Assembly: GCA_009760855.2 (NCBI GenBank)
Contig: WPIO01000017.1
Location: 3,398,501 to 3,462,500, forward strand
Length of the DNA stretch: 64,000 nucleotides
Direction: 5' to 3'
From: Cristatella mucedo
Taxonomy: Eukaryota > Bryozoa > Phylactolaemata > Cristatellidae
The notes beneath the pieces were generated by a model, which saw only the letters and a list, made by a program, of their open reading frames with translations, did not search any database and was not told the origin of the DNA. Positions 1-12,660 of this stretch are shown in pieces. Every line of letters begins with the position of its first letter. Position 1 is the first letter of the stretch. Both the position numbers and the translations under genes were made by a program.

Positions 1-1289
1 CCTCCTAACAGAGTTCCGCTATCTTCTGAAAATGCGGCAAATCAGGGCTCGCTGAAGACGTTGTAACCCAGCTGACAGTTTCATAAATTGAGCTTAGGAG
101 AAAATGCCATATTCCCCCAACGAAAAGACCTCTTCGAGCAACTTGTTCAGAGATCTTGGTCTAAAAAACAGTCGAGAGCCGAGCTCGCGAAGTCTTCCCT
201 GAAGCATTGAACTTTTTTTTGATGAAAGTGTGCAGGTCGCACTTTAACGGCAACAATATCACTCAAGCTTTCTCCGTCTTTTTAATTGCCCGTCGAGGCG
301 GCCTCTGCTTCTAGCCCACAGTGACCAGTCAGTGTGAGGTAATAGGAATTGCAAGTACTCAGAGCGAGCAGCACCTCTTTATTGGCAGCTCCCCGTGAGT
401 CTTGAGCCTTGAAAGCCACTCTGTACGGGAATCCGACTCTTCCTCTTTGGGCTCTCTCGGGTTCTTCGAGGATGATTGCGATGACGTCCGGACCTTGCTG
501 ATCTTGCCTTGAGGTCGGGTGATGAGTTCAGCTAGGACGTCGTAGGACACGTGGACATTGTGGCGTTTTTCTCGCGCGTCTCCCCACAGACCGATTTCTC
601 CTGATTTCCTACTATACTTGTCTCCATCGTATCTACTGGTATCGTTGGACAGCTGGAGTTGCTATCAGCGCAACCATAGGTGTGATTGGCAGCAGTGCGA
701 AGCTTCGTCGCCGTGGTTTGGGTCTTTCTAGAAAATCCCAAGGTGATTAACTCTGTAGAGCTGGCTAGAACTATCAGAAGACCTGTGGCACAGTGTGCTG
801 CTCCTTCAAAGTCCCAATCGTTGATAATCATCCGGATAAATTTTAGGAGAGAACGTGGGGCAAGAAGTCGGTGGAGCAAGACGAGAACTTCCATCGGGCT
901 GCAATAGACTTTGAAAGGCTCCTGTCAAGGTTTAAGGGAATCAGGAGAAACTAATAAGACTACAGTACATACTGCCGTACATCCTGGAGATATTGTTCAC
1001 TGTGTGTAAATCTTGAAAAATACTCAGTTATAAAGCTGTTGTGATTGTCTTTGCACAACCTCAGTATTCATAAACGTTGCTTTTGATTTATTTTTTCAGA
1101 CTTAACGTGAACAAAAGGATACGAGTTCATCCTTTTTCTCAAAAGAAACTTTTTGTAATTTAAGATAGTGTAAATTCCAAAAAGCGAGGTCTTTGGGAGT
1201 AATGGCAATTTTTATACTGTTGAGGCAGTCTTATTTGCAAATGCTAACTATTCGGGTTAAAATGTGTTACGTTAAATAATCTGACACCT

Positions 1290-1412
1290 GAGTTGACCCA
1301 TGGTTGAGATGCTCACCTTTAATGACCACAGTCGAGTGCACAAGCCTTATGGCACATGTAAAGCGCTAGTATAGAGATTAAGTTCTTTTAGGGCGCTGTA
1401 CAAATGAAATAC
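1290..1412 (+). mobile_element. SINE-A copy
   Basis: A diverged tRNA-like head (TGGTTGAGATGCTCACC) is followed by the tail GGCACATGTAAAGCGC, then AGAGATTAAGTTC and GGGCGCTGTACAAATGA. It matches the better copies at 21182 and 25229. Confidence 0.6.
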
Positions 1413-1524
1413 TTTAACAGCTGTGTGGCCTGAGTGAAGCTGGCGAGTCCATACTCTGCCCGGTAAACGTCAGAATTGTTTTGTCCGGATCTCTTGGAAG
1501 CCCTGACCTCCAAACAAATCATAA

Positions 1525-1592
1525 TAATAATACATAAGTGTAGCGCTCTAGGAGCACTTGATCTCCTTCTGGGCACTTTACATACGCTGCCA
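1525..1592 (-). mobile_element. LINE-A type 3' tail
   Basis: On the minus strand it reads GTAAAGTGCC, GAAGGAGATCAAGTGCTCC and GAGCGCTAC before ATTATTATTATG. This is the stem-loop tail of LINE-A with its ATT repeats. Confidence 0.55.
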
Positions 1593-2713
1593 TAGAACCG
1601 CGTCAATACGGCTGGCTATTATTATTATTGTTATTGGCCCATCTTTTCCCTCATTGGCTTTCCTTTGAAAATTTGGAACCAATATATGACATCGTATCAA
1701 ATTCTCCGAGGCAGTTTCTCTATTGCCAGGGCTTTTTTCAAGCATCAACCGTATTGATGATGACCCTCCAGGGATTTTCAAGTTGTAATCATCGCAACTC
1801 CTCAGCAAATTGTTTAAACGCTTTTCCGGGTCTCATGCGTTACCAGTAGCTCCGGAACTTGAGGTTTATGCGTAAAACGCGTAGCATGTAGCACTTAGCA
1901 AGACTCGACAGAGGCGTGAGTGACTACTGGTGAAGTTATCTCTCCGACGCAAGGCTAGTGAGTCAGTGCCGTAGGAGCAGCTCTGATGCACGCAGGCATG
2001 CTGACTACAACAGAATGCGTGCAGCAATAACTCTTTCCCTTGCCTCAGCAGCAGCAGGCTTGAGTTCTGTCCTTCTGTTCATAACATCCCTCAACTCGAG
2101 GAGAAAGCTGGTCATCGGGCAGGTTCAGGACAAGAGGTGACCGAATGTATCTTTCACAGTGCCCTTCGGAGGGTCCTGAGTTGTCTGTACACTAGGTTAC
2201 ATCCTGCTACTAGTAATCAAATTTTTAGGCGCCGCTAATAAACTCTCTAATACAATAATCGAAGTGAATTCGCGACGACTTTGGTTTTAGAAGCATGTAA
2301 TTAAGACGAAGCCGCCATTCGCTAATTAAAACACGGGACGTAATTCGATCATTTTCCGGCATACTTTTCTTATTAGTACTAACAACCTGACGTCCAAACA
2401 AACAACTACTTTTACTGAACTGCTAGTGCATCATAGAAACTTTGGCATGTAATCACAGCATGTCATTTCGCCAGATAGAAAATAAACAATGGATTTAACA
2501 TCTGTAAAAATATTCTTCAAGAGGCACCATAAATGTCTTTATGCTATATAGATCGCTCGTCCCCAGCGATAAATTAATTTTGCATAGACCCGTTCCTGGA
2601 AAGACTTCTCCAAGACTCAATTGATGCAATTCTTTGATGTTAGGCGTGTTGTTGATATCGCTGGAAGATTGTGCTGATCAAGCTGGGATCGCTGCATCCC
2701 ACGAATCAAGCGG

Positions 2714-2890
2714 CTACCTAGAACGGCAGACCCTGCAGCAAGAGTTGCACTCTTTGGCCCAAGCCTCGACGTCTTTCACTTTGGTTGGCAGCAGGCGATT
2801 GTGAGTTTCAGGAAGCATCAGAACACTGACGCCTGCGACTATTGCCAGAGTACCGAGCACCGCAGCTTGAAGCCAGGGCAGGACAGTCGA
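2714..2890 (-). CDS. SLC22 transporter exon 9 (residues 539-596): TM12 and C-terminal tail
   Basis: The acceptor is TTCTTGCAG|TCGACT in phase 0; 58 codons and a TAG stop at 2714-2716 follow. TM12 ([18 protein letters not shown]) is followed by the conserved LPET..R.LP..V.DVE. The short tail is cysteine-rich, ending [12 protein letters not shown]. No AATAAA lies close downstream on the minus strand; the nearest one seen is near 1086. Confidence 0.92.
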   Translation of the reverse strand, partial: STVLPWLQAAVLGTLAIVAGVSVLMLPETHNRLLPTKVKDVEAWAKECNSCCRVCRSR

Positions 2891-5132
2891 CTGCAAGAAA
2901 AAAAGAACGTCGGAATGAAATTCCTTGTCCATGCGAGCCACGCCACCGGATGACTTCTACGAAAATTTCTCAGCTGGCGTCGCCTCGAGTGAGTAATTTG
3001 GGCTAACAGTTTCTAATGCCTAGCTTCCTGAAGACTGTTGAACTTAATCTCGAGTTTGATCAGGCCATGCCAGCTTGCAAGGAGCTGCAAACAACAGGTG
3101 CACTACTCAGCCGGGGGAACTAAACTCACCATGTAGCCAATCAGCGGTGCACCCATTCCTCCGATCGTGTCGCATATGGAACAGAGTCCCACTCCAGCGG
3201 TCCTGTAAGGCAGAAAGCGCACGAGTATGCCTCTAGGCTGCGAATCGGAAGCTTACCAGCAACGGCGTACAAAAGCCGTCCGCTTAACCTCGAGCTTCAC
3301 GCAGGGCAGGCCCTATCGGAGAGAACGAAAACTGTTTAGAGCATCCATCAGTTGGCTGTGTGCATGGTGTGAGATATTTCTACTCGGCTGGTACTTTGGT
3401 TCCCGCGAGAACTGGCGCATTTCGAATTAGACACAATCTGCCATAATTTCTGATTCAGCACTTGCGTCGGTTCGTACCCATAGATAGTGGCCTTACGGCA
3501 GCTACTGTCGGTGGCAAGAAAAGCCAACTCTGTCTAGTCTGTATGCACAGTCCTTTACTCGGGCAGCTAGTGTGACTGCTGAAGCTCAGAGGCTCAGGGC
3601 CATTTGTCCCTCGCTACCAACTAGAAGATTACTACAGCCGGCGAGAGCATGCACTCTGACCGACTGACACTACCAAATTGCTATCGCCATCCCTTACGTC
3701 TTCAAAGGGGATTCTATGCAAGCTTTCCCTTTTTCGCTCAAAAAGAAGAAAACTAGGTGGCAAACCGTTCGGCGTCTTATAAACTTGTTAATGGTCTGAC
3801 TGGCAGGACTTGATTGCTTGGGTTCTGGAAGAAGCTCTGGCAGAATTCCAGACTTCCAGTTATAGACCAGGAGGAAGCCTTTGAAATTGGTCTTCGATCG
3901 TCGTCAGACCCAGACTTCCTGCAGCGACGCTCAAGCTTGAGCTTGACGCAGCGCATCTTTCCAAGTTTTTTCGTAAATTGAAAGAAATGACGGCTATGTG
4001 CACGGACAGAGCGTACGGGAGCATGCTCATCAGGGGCACTCCCAAGTTTCATGTTGACTGCATCATTAAAAGTATCGAGGCAGTCGGTCAAATGTGGGTG
4101 CTGATCCAGAAGACCTGCATAGCAGACAGATTAGAAAATTTGTTTCCGGGTCAAAGCTTTACAAATAGCCTCTCTCGGGACAAACTCGACAGTAGCCTGC
4201 ACGTGTAACGGAATATGAACAGTAGACAAGACATGGCAATGATGAGAGATGACCGGAGGGCAAAATAATTTAGCGTTCGCGATCTATTATGTGAGGCGTG
4301 TTTTTCGATGGGGTACTGAGAGTAACTTATTTTAAAGGTAGTCCATGCGAGAAAACAAAAACATTGGGTCTTGTGGCCAAGCGATTTGCGACAAACGACA
4401 ACAGCCCTGCCACCCACCGACTATTAGACCGAATGAACTGAAGGAAGGAGAGCCCGGTTGGAGTGGTCTCAGATATGAAGCCGCCAGAGCACGGTTTCAA
4501 CCGAGCCCTGGTCTCGGTAGAAATGGCTCCTTGATAAGGATAAGTAGCCTCATGGCTTTTAGTGAGCGAAATTTAACAGGCAGAATCGAGGAGCACATAC
4601 ACACCATCCTGTACCTGCGACTTTACTTATTACGGCGTAGTTTCTTCTCATCACTTCACTGCTTACCTTTATAATAACAACGACAATAATAATACAGTTG
4701 ACATAGCGCCCCCCCCCCGAGAACTTGATCTCATTCTAGGCACTTAACATTCGCTGCAAAGGAAGCCCGACCGAATGGCTAGTGCCTACCTTTGATGTAG
4801 GTAGGCCCTAACACAAATGTTCGTGAACTTCGTGGCGGCTCCATACAAGTCTTCATCACACGATGCACCGGTTGGACCCTGGCTAGAACAGTGTATCGCA
4901 AAAAACGATAACGCGCCTCTCACCTGACGGATGTTGGAAATATCTCTGGCGCCATCAGGTATAATATTCCGTACGAGGCTGTTATCCCGAACTTTCCTAT
5001 CATTGCTATTGCTGTAGTAACATACTGCATATGTGTCCCTACAAGACGAGATAAGCCCATTCATGAGCATTAATGCAGGTACGTACGTACATATTACATA
5101 TATATATATATACATATTTAAATATATATGTT

Positions 5133-5180
<48 letters not shown>

Positions 5181-8100
5181 TATTTATATTAATATATATC
5201 TATATGTGTTTGTGTGTGTGCGAGCGTGTTCGCATAAGTATACGTATATGTACGTATATGTACACCTACATAAATATTTTGTGTACACGTACACCAATAT
5301 TTTCAACTGATATAGAAAAATGTGAGGACGGACAGATAGTGGCGCACAGCGACCAAAGAGGAGCTCGAGCATCTTGGAAGCAATGAAAACACGCCATATC
5401 TTGGTGAAACGTTGTTTAAACCTACTAGATCAAGTCTAGATTTATTAGTTGAATTCAATGCATACATGTTACTAGCGTCAATTTACAAAAAATTAATTTA
5501 TTTTAGCATTTAAAAAGCCGTTTGCATCACACATTTAGTTCCCTTTTTGCCCAAGTGAGGGAAATTATACTATCGTGGATTGCCATTGTTGGTAGTTTTC
5601 AACTATTTTTATGGTACACTAAAACTGTGCTGCTAAAAACTAAGAAATTAAATGCAGCGTTATATCTTAATTAGATATTTCCTAAAAATTATTTCTACGT
5701 GCACCAGAAATTGATAATTAGCGTTATGCACCCATATCACCATACCCCTTCACTATACTGATAAATCAGGAATTGCACTCGGAGTGAATGCTGTTCAAGC
5801 ACCCAGCCTTTCCTTTACACTAAAATAGCTCTTATCATTGAAGCTTCCGGAATATTTTAGCTATGCAAATTTCTCCCAAGCGTTGATAAAAACCATCGAT
5901 GAGTTCGTCCTTAAATTCAATAAAATGCGTTTGTGACTAAAGCTTCCAGTTGCGCTGCTGTGGGTTCGAATCCAGCGATTCACGATCCTTTATCGCCACT
6001 GCAATAGGTGGTGATAGCCGGCCGAAAAGGCTCTTCTGTCGCTATACAAAAAAGACTGTTAAGTCAGCTAGTATTTTTTTATATTTATTGCACAACTTAA
6101 ATGAGCTCGCGTGACTAATAATGAGCATTTTTTTAATTATGCTCCTTTACCCAAAGCAATTCTTTGAAATCGGGAAACGTGAAAGTACACCTACTGCAAA
6201 ACTAACTATTGTTGCTATTCTAGCATGCTGGCTATATTGGGTCTGCGCTCTGGAGTTTTCGACCACAAACGATTACCACGAAGTATCACGAAACTTTGTC
6301 TTGGAAGTAAACTGTGCAAGTTGGACCCAGTCCAGGAAATTTCAAGATTGTCAGGAGAAACATGCTTAACCTCATCAAGGCTGAAGTTCTTTTCGTATTT
6401 AAAGCACACCGTAGGGATTTTTATATTTCGTTAAAGATAGTGTCGTTAGCAGATCCTCTGGAACCTCAAATCCTAGCTTACTGCATGGCTGTCAGCTTAA
6501 TTTTGGATGAAATTGCTGAGACTGCGGTGGAGTACCTGAATCCGAAAGTATTGGGTTGATCGCAGAACATAACGGATCGTTAGAATATGACTTTGCCAAA
6601 CTATTTTGTGTAGCAAGTGGAAAGGGAAACTTATAAGGCTAATTCATGCCCACTCGACCACAAAGTAATTTTGAGCTGCGTGCATTAGTAACCTAGGCCA
6701 GTAGTTCTTGCTTCCAAAAATAGCTGGATACCGTGAACAATCAAGGGCCTTAGGCTAAGCGCCGATTGGCTAGCATGCGTACGATCAAATGTCATCCAAG
6801 CCAATGAAATTATAGTAATAGGCTAGTGGAGTGAAGAACTCGAAGATTGCGACCACCCCGGCTGTCCCAGATTTTTCTCGGTGTTCATACCGTGTGTTGA
6901 TGTTTACAGACTTGCTCCGGTTGATATTCCTTTTCTGCTGAATTAAACTGTACCTGAGCATTATACTAGAAACGGCTAAATTCTCCTGAGTTTTTAATCA
7001 ATAACTGAATTTTACTGTGCAAAACCCTCTGACCATTTAGTGAATATCAATGAATGTTTGCATGCTCAAATTAGGCTTTTGTGAAGATTTTTGTCTTGTT
7101 TGTGCAGATTTTCCCCTAGCCCTCACTACGACTTAGCTCTATAACTCAGCAGACAGACGCCATGTATGGCCTATTTAACTTCTTGTTGTAGAGCTAGGAC
7201 GAATAAACAAAGCACCTAACCATGAAGCCTCAAAAACGAGTTTGGATTTTCTTCAATGGCTTCTACAAGAAGAAACATTGCGCATCTTATCTTCATTAGT
7301 CATCTTCATTTCTCGCCTTTCGACATTAAGCGCCCTGATCCGCGCTCATTGTTCGTTGCAGTATTCTTCCAAAAATCGAAGTTATTGCGAATATCGTCTA
7401 CGGAATCGATACAGCTAAGATCTGTTTAAATTTATTCCGATTGCTATTTGACCGTAGCGCGTAAAAGATTACGTGTTTTTGGATATCTAGACCCTTATCG
7501 CTTCGGGCTGCCGGGTCTCCCATGCCGGCGGCGGCCTTAGCTACGCCGGTGGCTAGTAACCTTCATGTTAGTTATGATCGTGCACAGCTACTATCGCTTC
7601 GTCATCGCAGATCGTATGCATTCCTAGATGTTACACTGCTGTTGCTAAGATTCATGAATTATGCATTAACAAAAGAAAAGCACCCTGGAGCCGCCGCCGC
7701 CGCCGCTGCCGGAGCAACCAGCTTGGACACCGCTCGTTTAGCGGGAACTGCGAGCTGAGTACCCGCTCGTTTGGTATTCCTAGCATTGCCTCGAACCTCT
7801 CAGCACGCTCCCCCACAAGCGTCAATCTGAATCTCTCTAACTTAATGTTCATCAGACTTGTTGTAACTTCGACGGCCATCTTAACACTTGCCATTGGAAT
7901 CCGAGCTCAATGCAAAATAAACCTCCATTAATAAGCGACATTATTTCTGAAAACTGTCTCGGCATGCTCGCTTTGACTGAAAATTGGCTAAAATCAGTAA
8001 ATTGCACGGCAATTAAAGACGTTACCCCGACTGGTTTCACATTTTTTCACACTCCTAGATAAAACAAAATTGGGGTGGGTTTGCTGTTATCGTGCGCTCG

Positions 8101-11100
8101 AAATTCAACTTCAAGCAATTTCCAGAACTCTGAAAGCAGTCTTTTGAATCGATTGTCGTGATTTCACCCGAAAACAAGCTACCGATGGTGGCAGTAGTCT
8201 TTCGCCCGCCGATCAGGTAACAAATCCTCCTTTATCTCATGTTTATCCGATCACATTTCGATTCCTTATGCAAGAAATCGATCCTTCCTCGTTATGGGTG
8301 ATTTCAACATTCACTTTGATAACTTATCTGACGCCTTCTGCACTGAATTTCGCGCATTGACTGACTCGTTGTCTCTTGTGGCTCATGTGCATGGCCCTAA
8401 TCCTATCGAGGGTCACACACTCGACCAAATGTTTTCCTACCACTGCACTTGGTCAACACTAATTATTACCAAATCCTGCTTATCTGACTATATGCAGATC
8501 TAATTCAGTCTACAATGTGTACCCTTCTCCTCCTCATTCTCTGAAATCACCTGGGAATCGCGAAACCTCAAGACCCTTGACATCAATGCTGTCCGTGCGA
8601 GAATATCAGCCTCGCCTCTGCTGCTCAGTCCCCCCTCCGATCTGTCATCATTGGTAGATAGCTGCAACACGACACTAGTTGACACGCTCGACGAGCTTGC
8701 ACGTCTGACTAAGCGCACTGTGCGCCCTCGCCCAGACGGCCTATGGCCACTGACATTAAACTAGCTAGATCTACTAAGCGCAAGCTTGAAAAGCATAAAA
8801 AAAGATCAGGACTGACTGTCCATTGACAGGCATAGGATGACTACTTTAGGTCGTACCAATCGATCTTAGTAAAGGCCAAGTCTACCTTCTATAAAAACAT
8901 TGTTGAATCACAGATGCCCAATCCAAAAATGCTGATGTCGACGATCAACCATCTCCACAACCGCTCCCAGGTTAGCTCCTTACCTCATGATCCTTGAGAA
9001 GATCTAGCTGATCGCTTCTCTAGCTTCTTTGAGCAGAACATTGACAAGATTAGGGAGTTCATCCCTGTGATGGCAGCGTCCCCCCTAGAATGTGGTCCCT
9101 CGATTCCTTGCAGCACCCCAATGTCTACATTCAAGCAGGTCACTAGTGATCTCGTCCTCAATTTCATATCACAATCAAAGAAGACGACAAGTCCTTTGGA
9201 CCATATTCCCACTGTCCTGCTCCTACGTTGCATTGATCTGCTGCTGCCATGCATAACTAACATCTTTAACACGTCATTAGCCTCAGGTCATGTCCCAGCA
9301 CCTTTCAAAAAAGCTGTAGTCAGGCCACTTCTTAAGAAAGCGATTCTAGACCAAGAGAACTTGAGCAACTACCCCCGGTCTTCCTTCTACCGTTCCTATC
9401 AAAGACACTGGAACGAGGCGTGGCAGACCAGCTGAATACATATATTGAAACTTCAAACCTTGCTAGTAAGTTACAGTTTGGCTTTAGAGCTAATCACTCC
9501 TCAGAGTCAGCATTGCTTAGGGTATACAACGACCTACTTAGGAATGCGGACATGGGTAGAGTGTCTCTGCTTGTTTTGCTCGATCTTTCGGCAGCTTTTG
9601 ATGCTTTCGATAACCAAGTCCATCTTGAACGCCTCTCGTCTCGCCTGGGCATCACTGGCACTTCTCTGCAATGGTTCAGGTCCTATCTCAGTGGGAGACT
9701 CCAGAGTGTTGACGTGAATGGACAAAGATCATCTGAAGTACCTCTAAAAATATGGAGTACCTCAGGGCTCTGTGCTAGGTCCGGTCCTTTTCACCGTTTA
9801 TACTCTCCCTCTCGCTGATGTGATTGCCAAGCACAATCTAGGCTTTCACTTCTATGCGGATGACACTCAGTTGTACCTTTGCTTTGATCCCTCCCAGCTT
9901 TCGAGCACCTCGAATTCTCTCAACTCACTTGATGCATGTATTGATGACATCTTCACGTGGATGGCAGCAAATTTTATTAAATTAATTGATGATAAAACCA
10001 ACTTACTAGTTATAAGCAAACCAAGAGTGATTCAGAAAGTGGAAAGGCTGACGCTCAAACTATAATCATATAATATATCTATAATAATCAAGAATAATCA
10101 TTGGCTCTGCCAGCATATCTCCTGTTGAATCAGCTCGAAATCTAGGTGTCATGTCCCAAAGTGACCTCTCGTTAGACGACCACATCAGCTCCACAGTCAA
10201 GTCAGCCTACTTTCAGCTACACTACATTGCTAAAATTCGGGCTTGTCTAGGCATGGATGTCACATCTAAATTAGTCTATGCTATCCTGTCTTGACTTCTG
10301 TGACTTGCTGCTTGCTGGTCTATCGGCCTGTGCAATCAGCTCTTATAGCTGGTTCAAAACTCTGCAGCTAGGCTCATCTGTCGGGAGCTGTGCAACTGCC
10401 ATATCACACCGCTTCTTGCAGACCTGCATGGGCTACCAATCAAGCAACGGATCGACTTCAAAGTTTTGTCACTCACTTTTAGGTCCCTTCATTCTTTGGC
10501 TCCAGCCTATTTCTCAGATCTACTCCTCCACCAGGCCAAGCATCGTACCAACCGCTTTTCGGAAACCAACTGTTACCTATACCTCGTACAAAACCTCAAA
10601 TCCTTTGAAAACCATGCATTTAGTTCGTATGCTCCCAAAGCCTGGAACTCACTCCCGACTTGCATTACAGCATCCCCTGACTTGATCGTACTTTAAAAGA
10701 AATTAAAAACTCATCTATTTATGACAGCATTTAGTGGGTCCCTGTGATTCGTCCTTTATGTGCTTATGCGTGCTGATACTGTGCATGCTGCCAGTAATCA
10801 CACTTGCATGCTGATCCTGCGCATGTAACCCCTAACTATGTTATTCATGTTTTTTATCAAGCACGATACCAGTTACCATTTGATCGTGTTTCCTTTGCAG
10901 AAAATTTAAAATGCCTAGAAAAAGATTGAGTTCTCTGAGGATGCTGTATCAAGCGTATTATTATTATTATTATTATTATTGTTAATTTTAGGTGCATTGA
11001 ATCGAAGACTGTAAATACAAAAATAGAGGCTCTGCCTTGTTTAATATATGGCACAACACAGCCATGTCGACTTGACCCTCACCTGTGCAGTCATTTTCCG

Positions 11101-12597
11101 ATGCCTTTGACACGGCTATCGTTGCAACCGTGGCCAAGCCACACAGAATGGTGAAGAACATTAGTGGTCTCTTCCGTCCAAACCTGCATAGGACAAGAAA
11201 ATACCCTGTCGCTGAGAGATGTCGCTAAATGCAATACATAAAGAATCACTCAACCATCGTAATTTTGAATTCGACGTCCGTGAATGAGCCCGTCCATATA
11301 GTACGCACATTTTGCCAACCTTTCGCTTTCGTTATGCCATTTTCGATAATTACGGTACAGTGCTACTACGACTATACAGCTAGGACGGGCGTCGTATTAA
11401 CATATTAGTGGACGAAATTTACTTATTTGCATAAATAGTTACACATGCACTCTCATAGTTTAAATTGAACATTGAAAGTGTGCATCGAAGTATTAAATAT
11501 TAATTAGCAGGATTACATAAGTAAGCACTGTGTAGACCATCTCTTAATGATGCAGGTAAAAATCAATAATGTGACCGGGACAGTCTTAGCGACGGTCTTC
11601 CGGTCGGTGAGTTATTGCAACTGATCCTTTGTGCAGCTCTGCATTTATATGCAGGGTCTTTGATTTTCAGATCAAATTTCCCAGCAAAGTTTCGCACATG
11701 GATGCTCTTCCTCGATTTGCTGAGGTTAGGCTACGCCTCTTCTATTGGGAAGAGCCCGGCGAGGAATGTTTATGGTTAGGCCGTGGTTATCCGGCCGGTC
11801 GGGCTTTTTACTAAGATCGTCAACGCAAGTCCGAGAAAGTAAAGCTATATGCTTTTTGCTACCTGCTATATGCTATATGCTTTTTATAATAATCAAGAAA
11901 AAGATTTTTAACTCGTATGCATACATTAGCCGGCGGTGCCCTGTCCTGCCGGGGTCGAGCGTGCTACCTGGACCTCACCGTTCAGGAACAAGGACCACAC
12001 GGCTTCCGGGCCGGTAATGGCGTCGGAGATGCAGTGCCGCCTCAAAGCCGTCCTCTCCGAGCATGGAATGCCGGGTTCGGCCAGGCTAGCTTCATTGTCT
12101 AGCCACCGGCTGCCGAGAGCCCCGACCACGAAGGGCCTTACCACTGCCGACCGGAAGCCAGCGGTCAGGAAAGACCGGGCAATGGCTACATATTTATCGG
12201 TCTTGTTCCAGTCCGCCACAATCAGAGCACCCTCGCTGCTGTCGAAAGGCACCGTCACATCCGCAATTAGTAAATCAGTGCCGTTGCCAATAACCAGATC
12301 CGGCTTGAGAGCCAAACCACCGACAAGCAGGAGGGCGCGGCCTGCCGACATGCAGTTGAGAGCAATGGCCGGAAGAGCTCTGATTAGGCGGCCCAGAACC
12401 AGGTTGTATCGGGCCGTAATTGCATGCAGCATCGGCCGGCAGTGGCTCAGCACGTGGGAAGCGGTCTCGGCCTCTGTGCGGCTTAGGCTAGGCGGCAGCT
12501 GGTAACCGTCCCAGCGTATGCCCGACTCCTGGCAACAGCCACTGGTAGCACGTCCAGGCACGCTCGGTGCACGAACCGCCAAGCCCAGAACTATATA

Positions 12598-12660
<63 letters not shown>

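Larger units (their letters stand above)
1..2713. other. 3' flank of the SLC22 gene; no gene recognised
   Basis: The ORFs here are short, overlap on both strands and match nothing I know. The only recognised content is a SINE-A near 1290-1410 and an inverted LINE-A/SINE tail at about 1525-1590. The rest is unassigned. A possible polyadenylation hexamer for the transporter (AATAAA on minus) is at 1086-1091, far downstream of the stop. Confidence 0.5.

Noticed and set aside
6121-6559. Three overlapping plus-strand ORFs
   Set aside because: No recognisable domain, no splice context, AT-rich intron sequence.
11936-12505. Plus-strand ORF of 189 codons
   Set aside because: It is antisense to the R2-like endonuclease frame, which has recognisable motifs; this strand has none.
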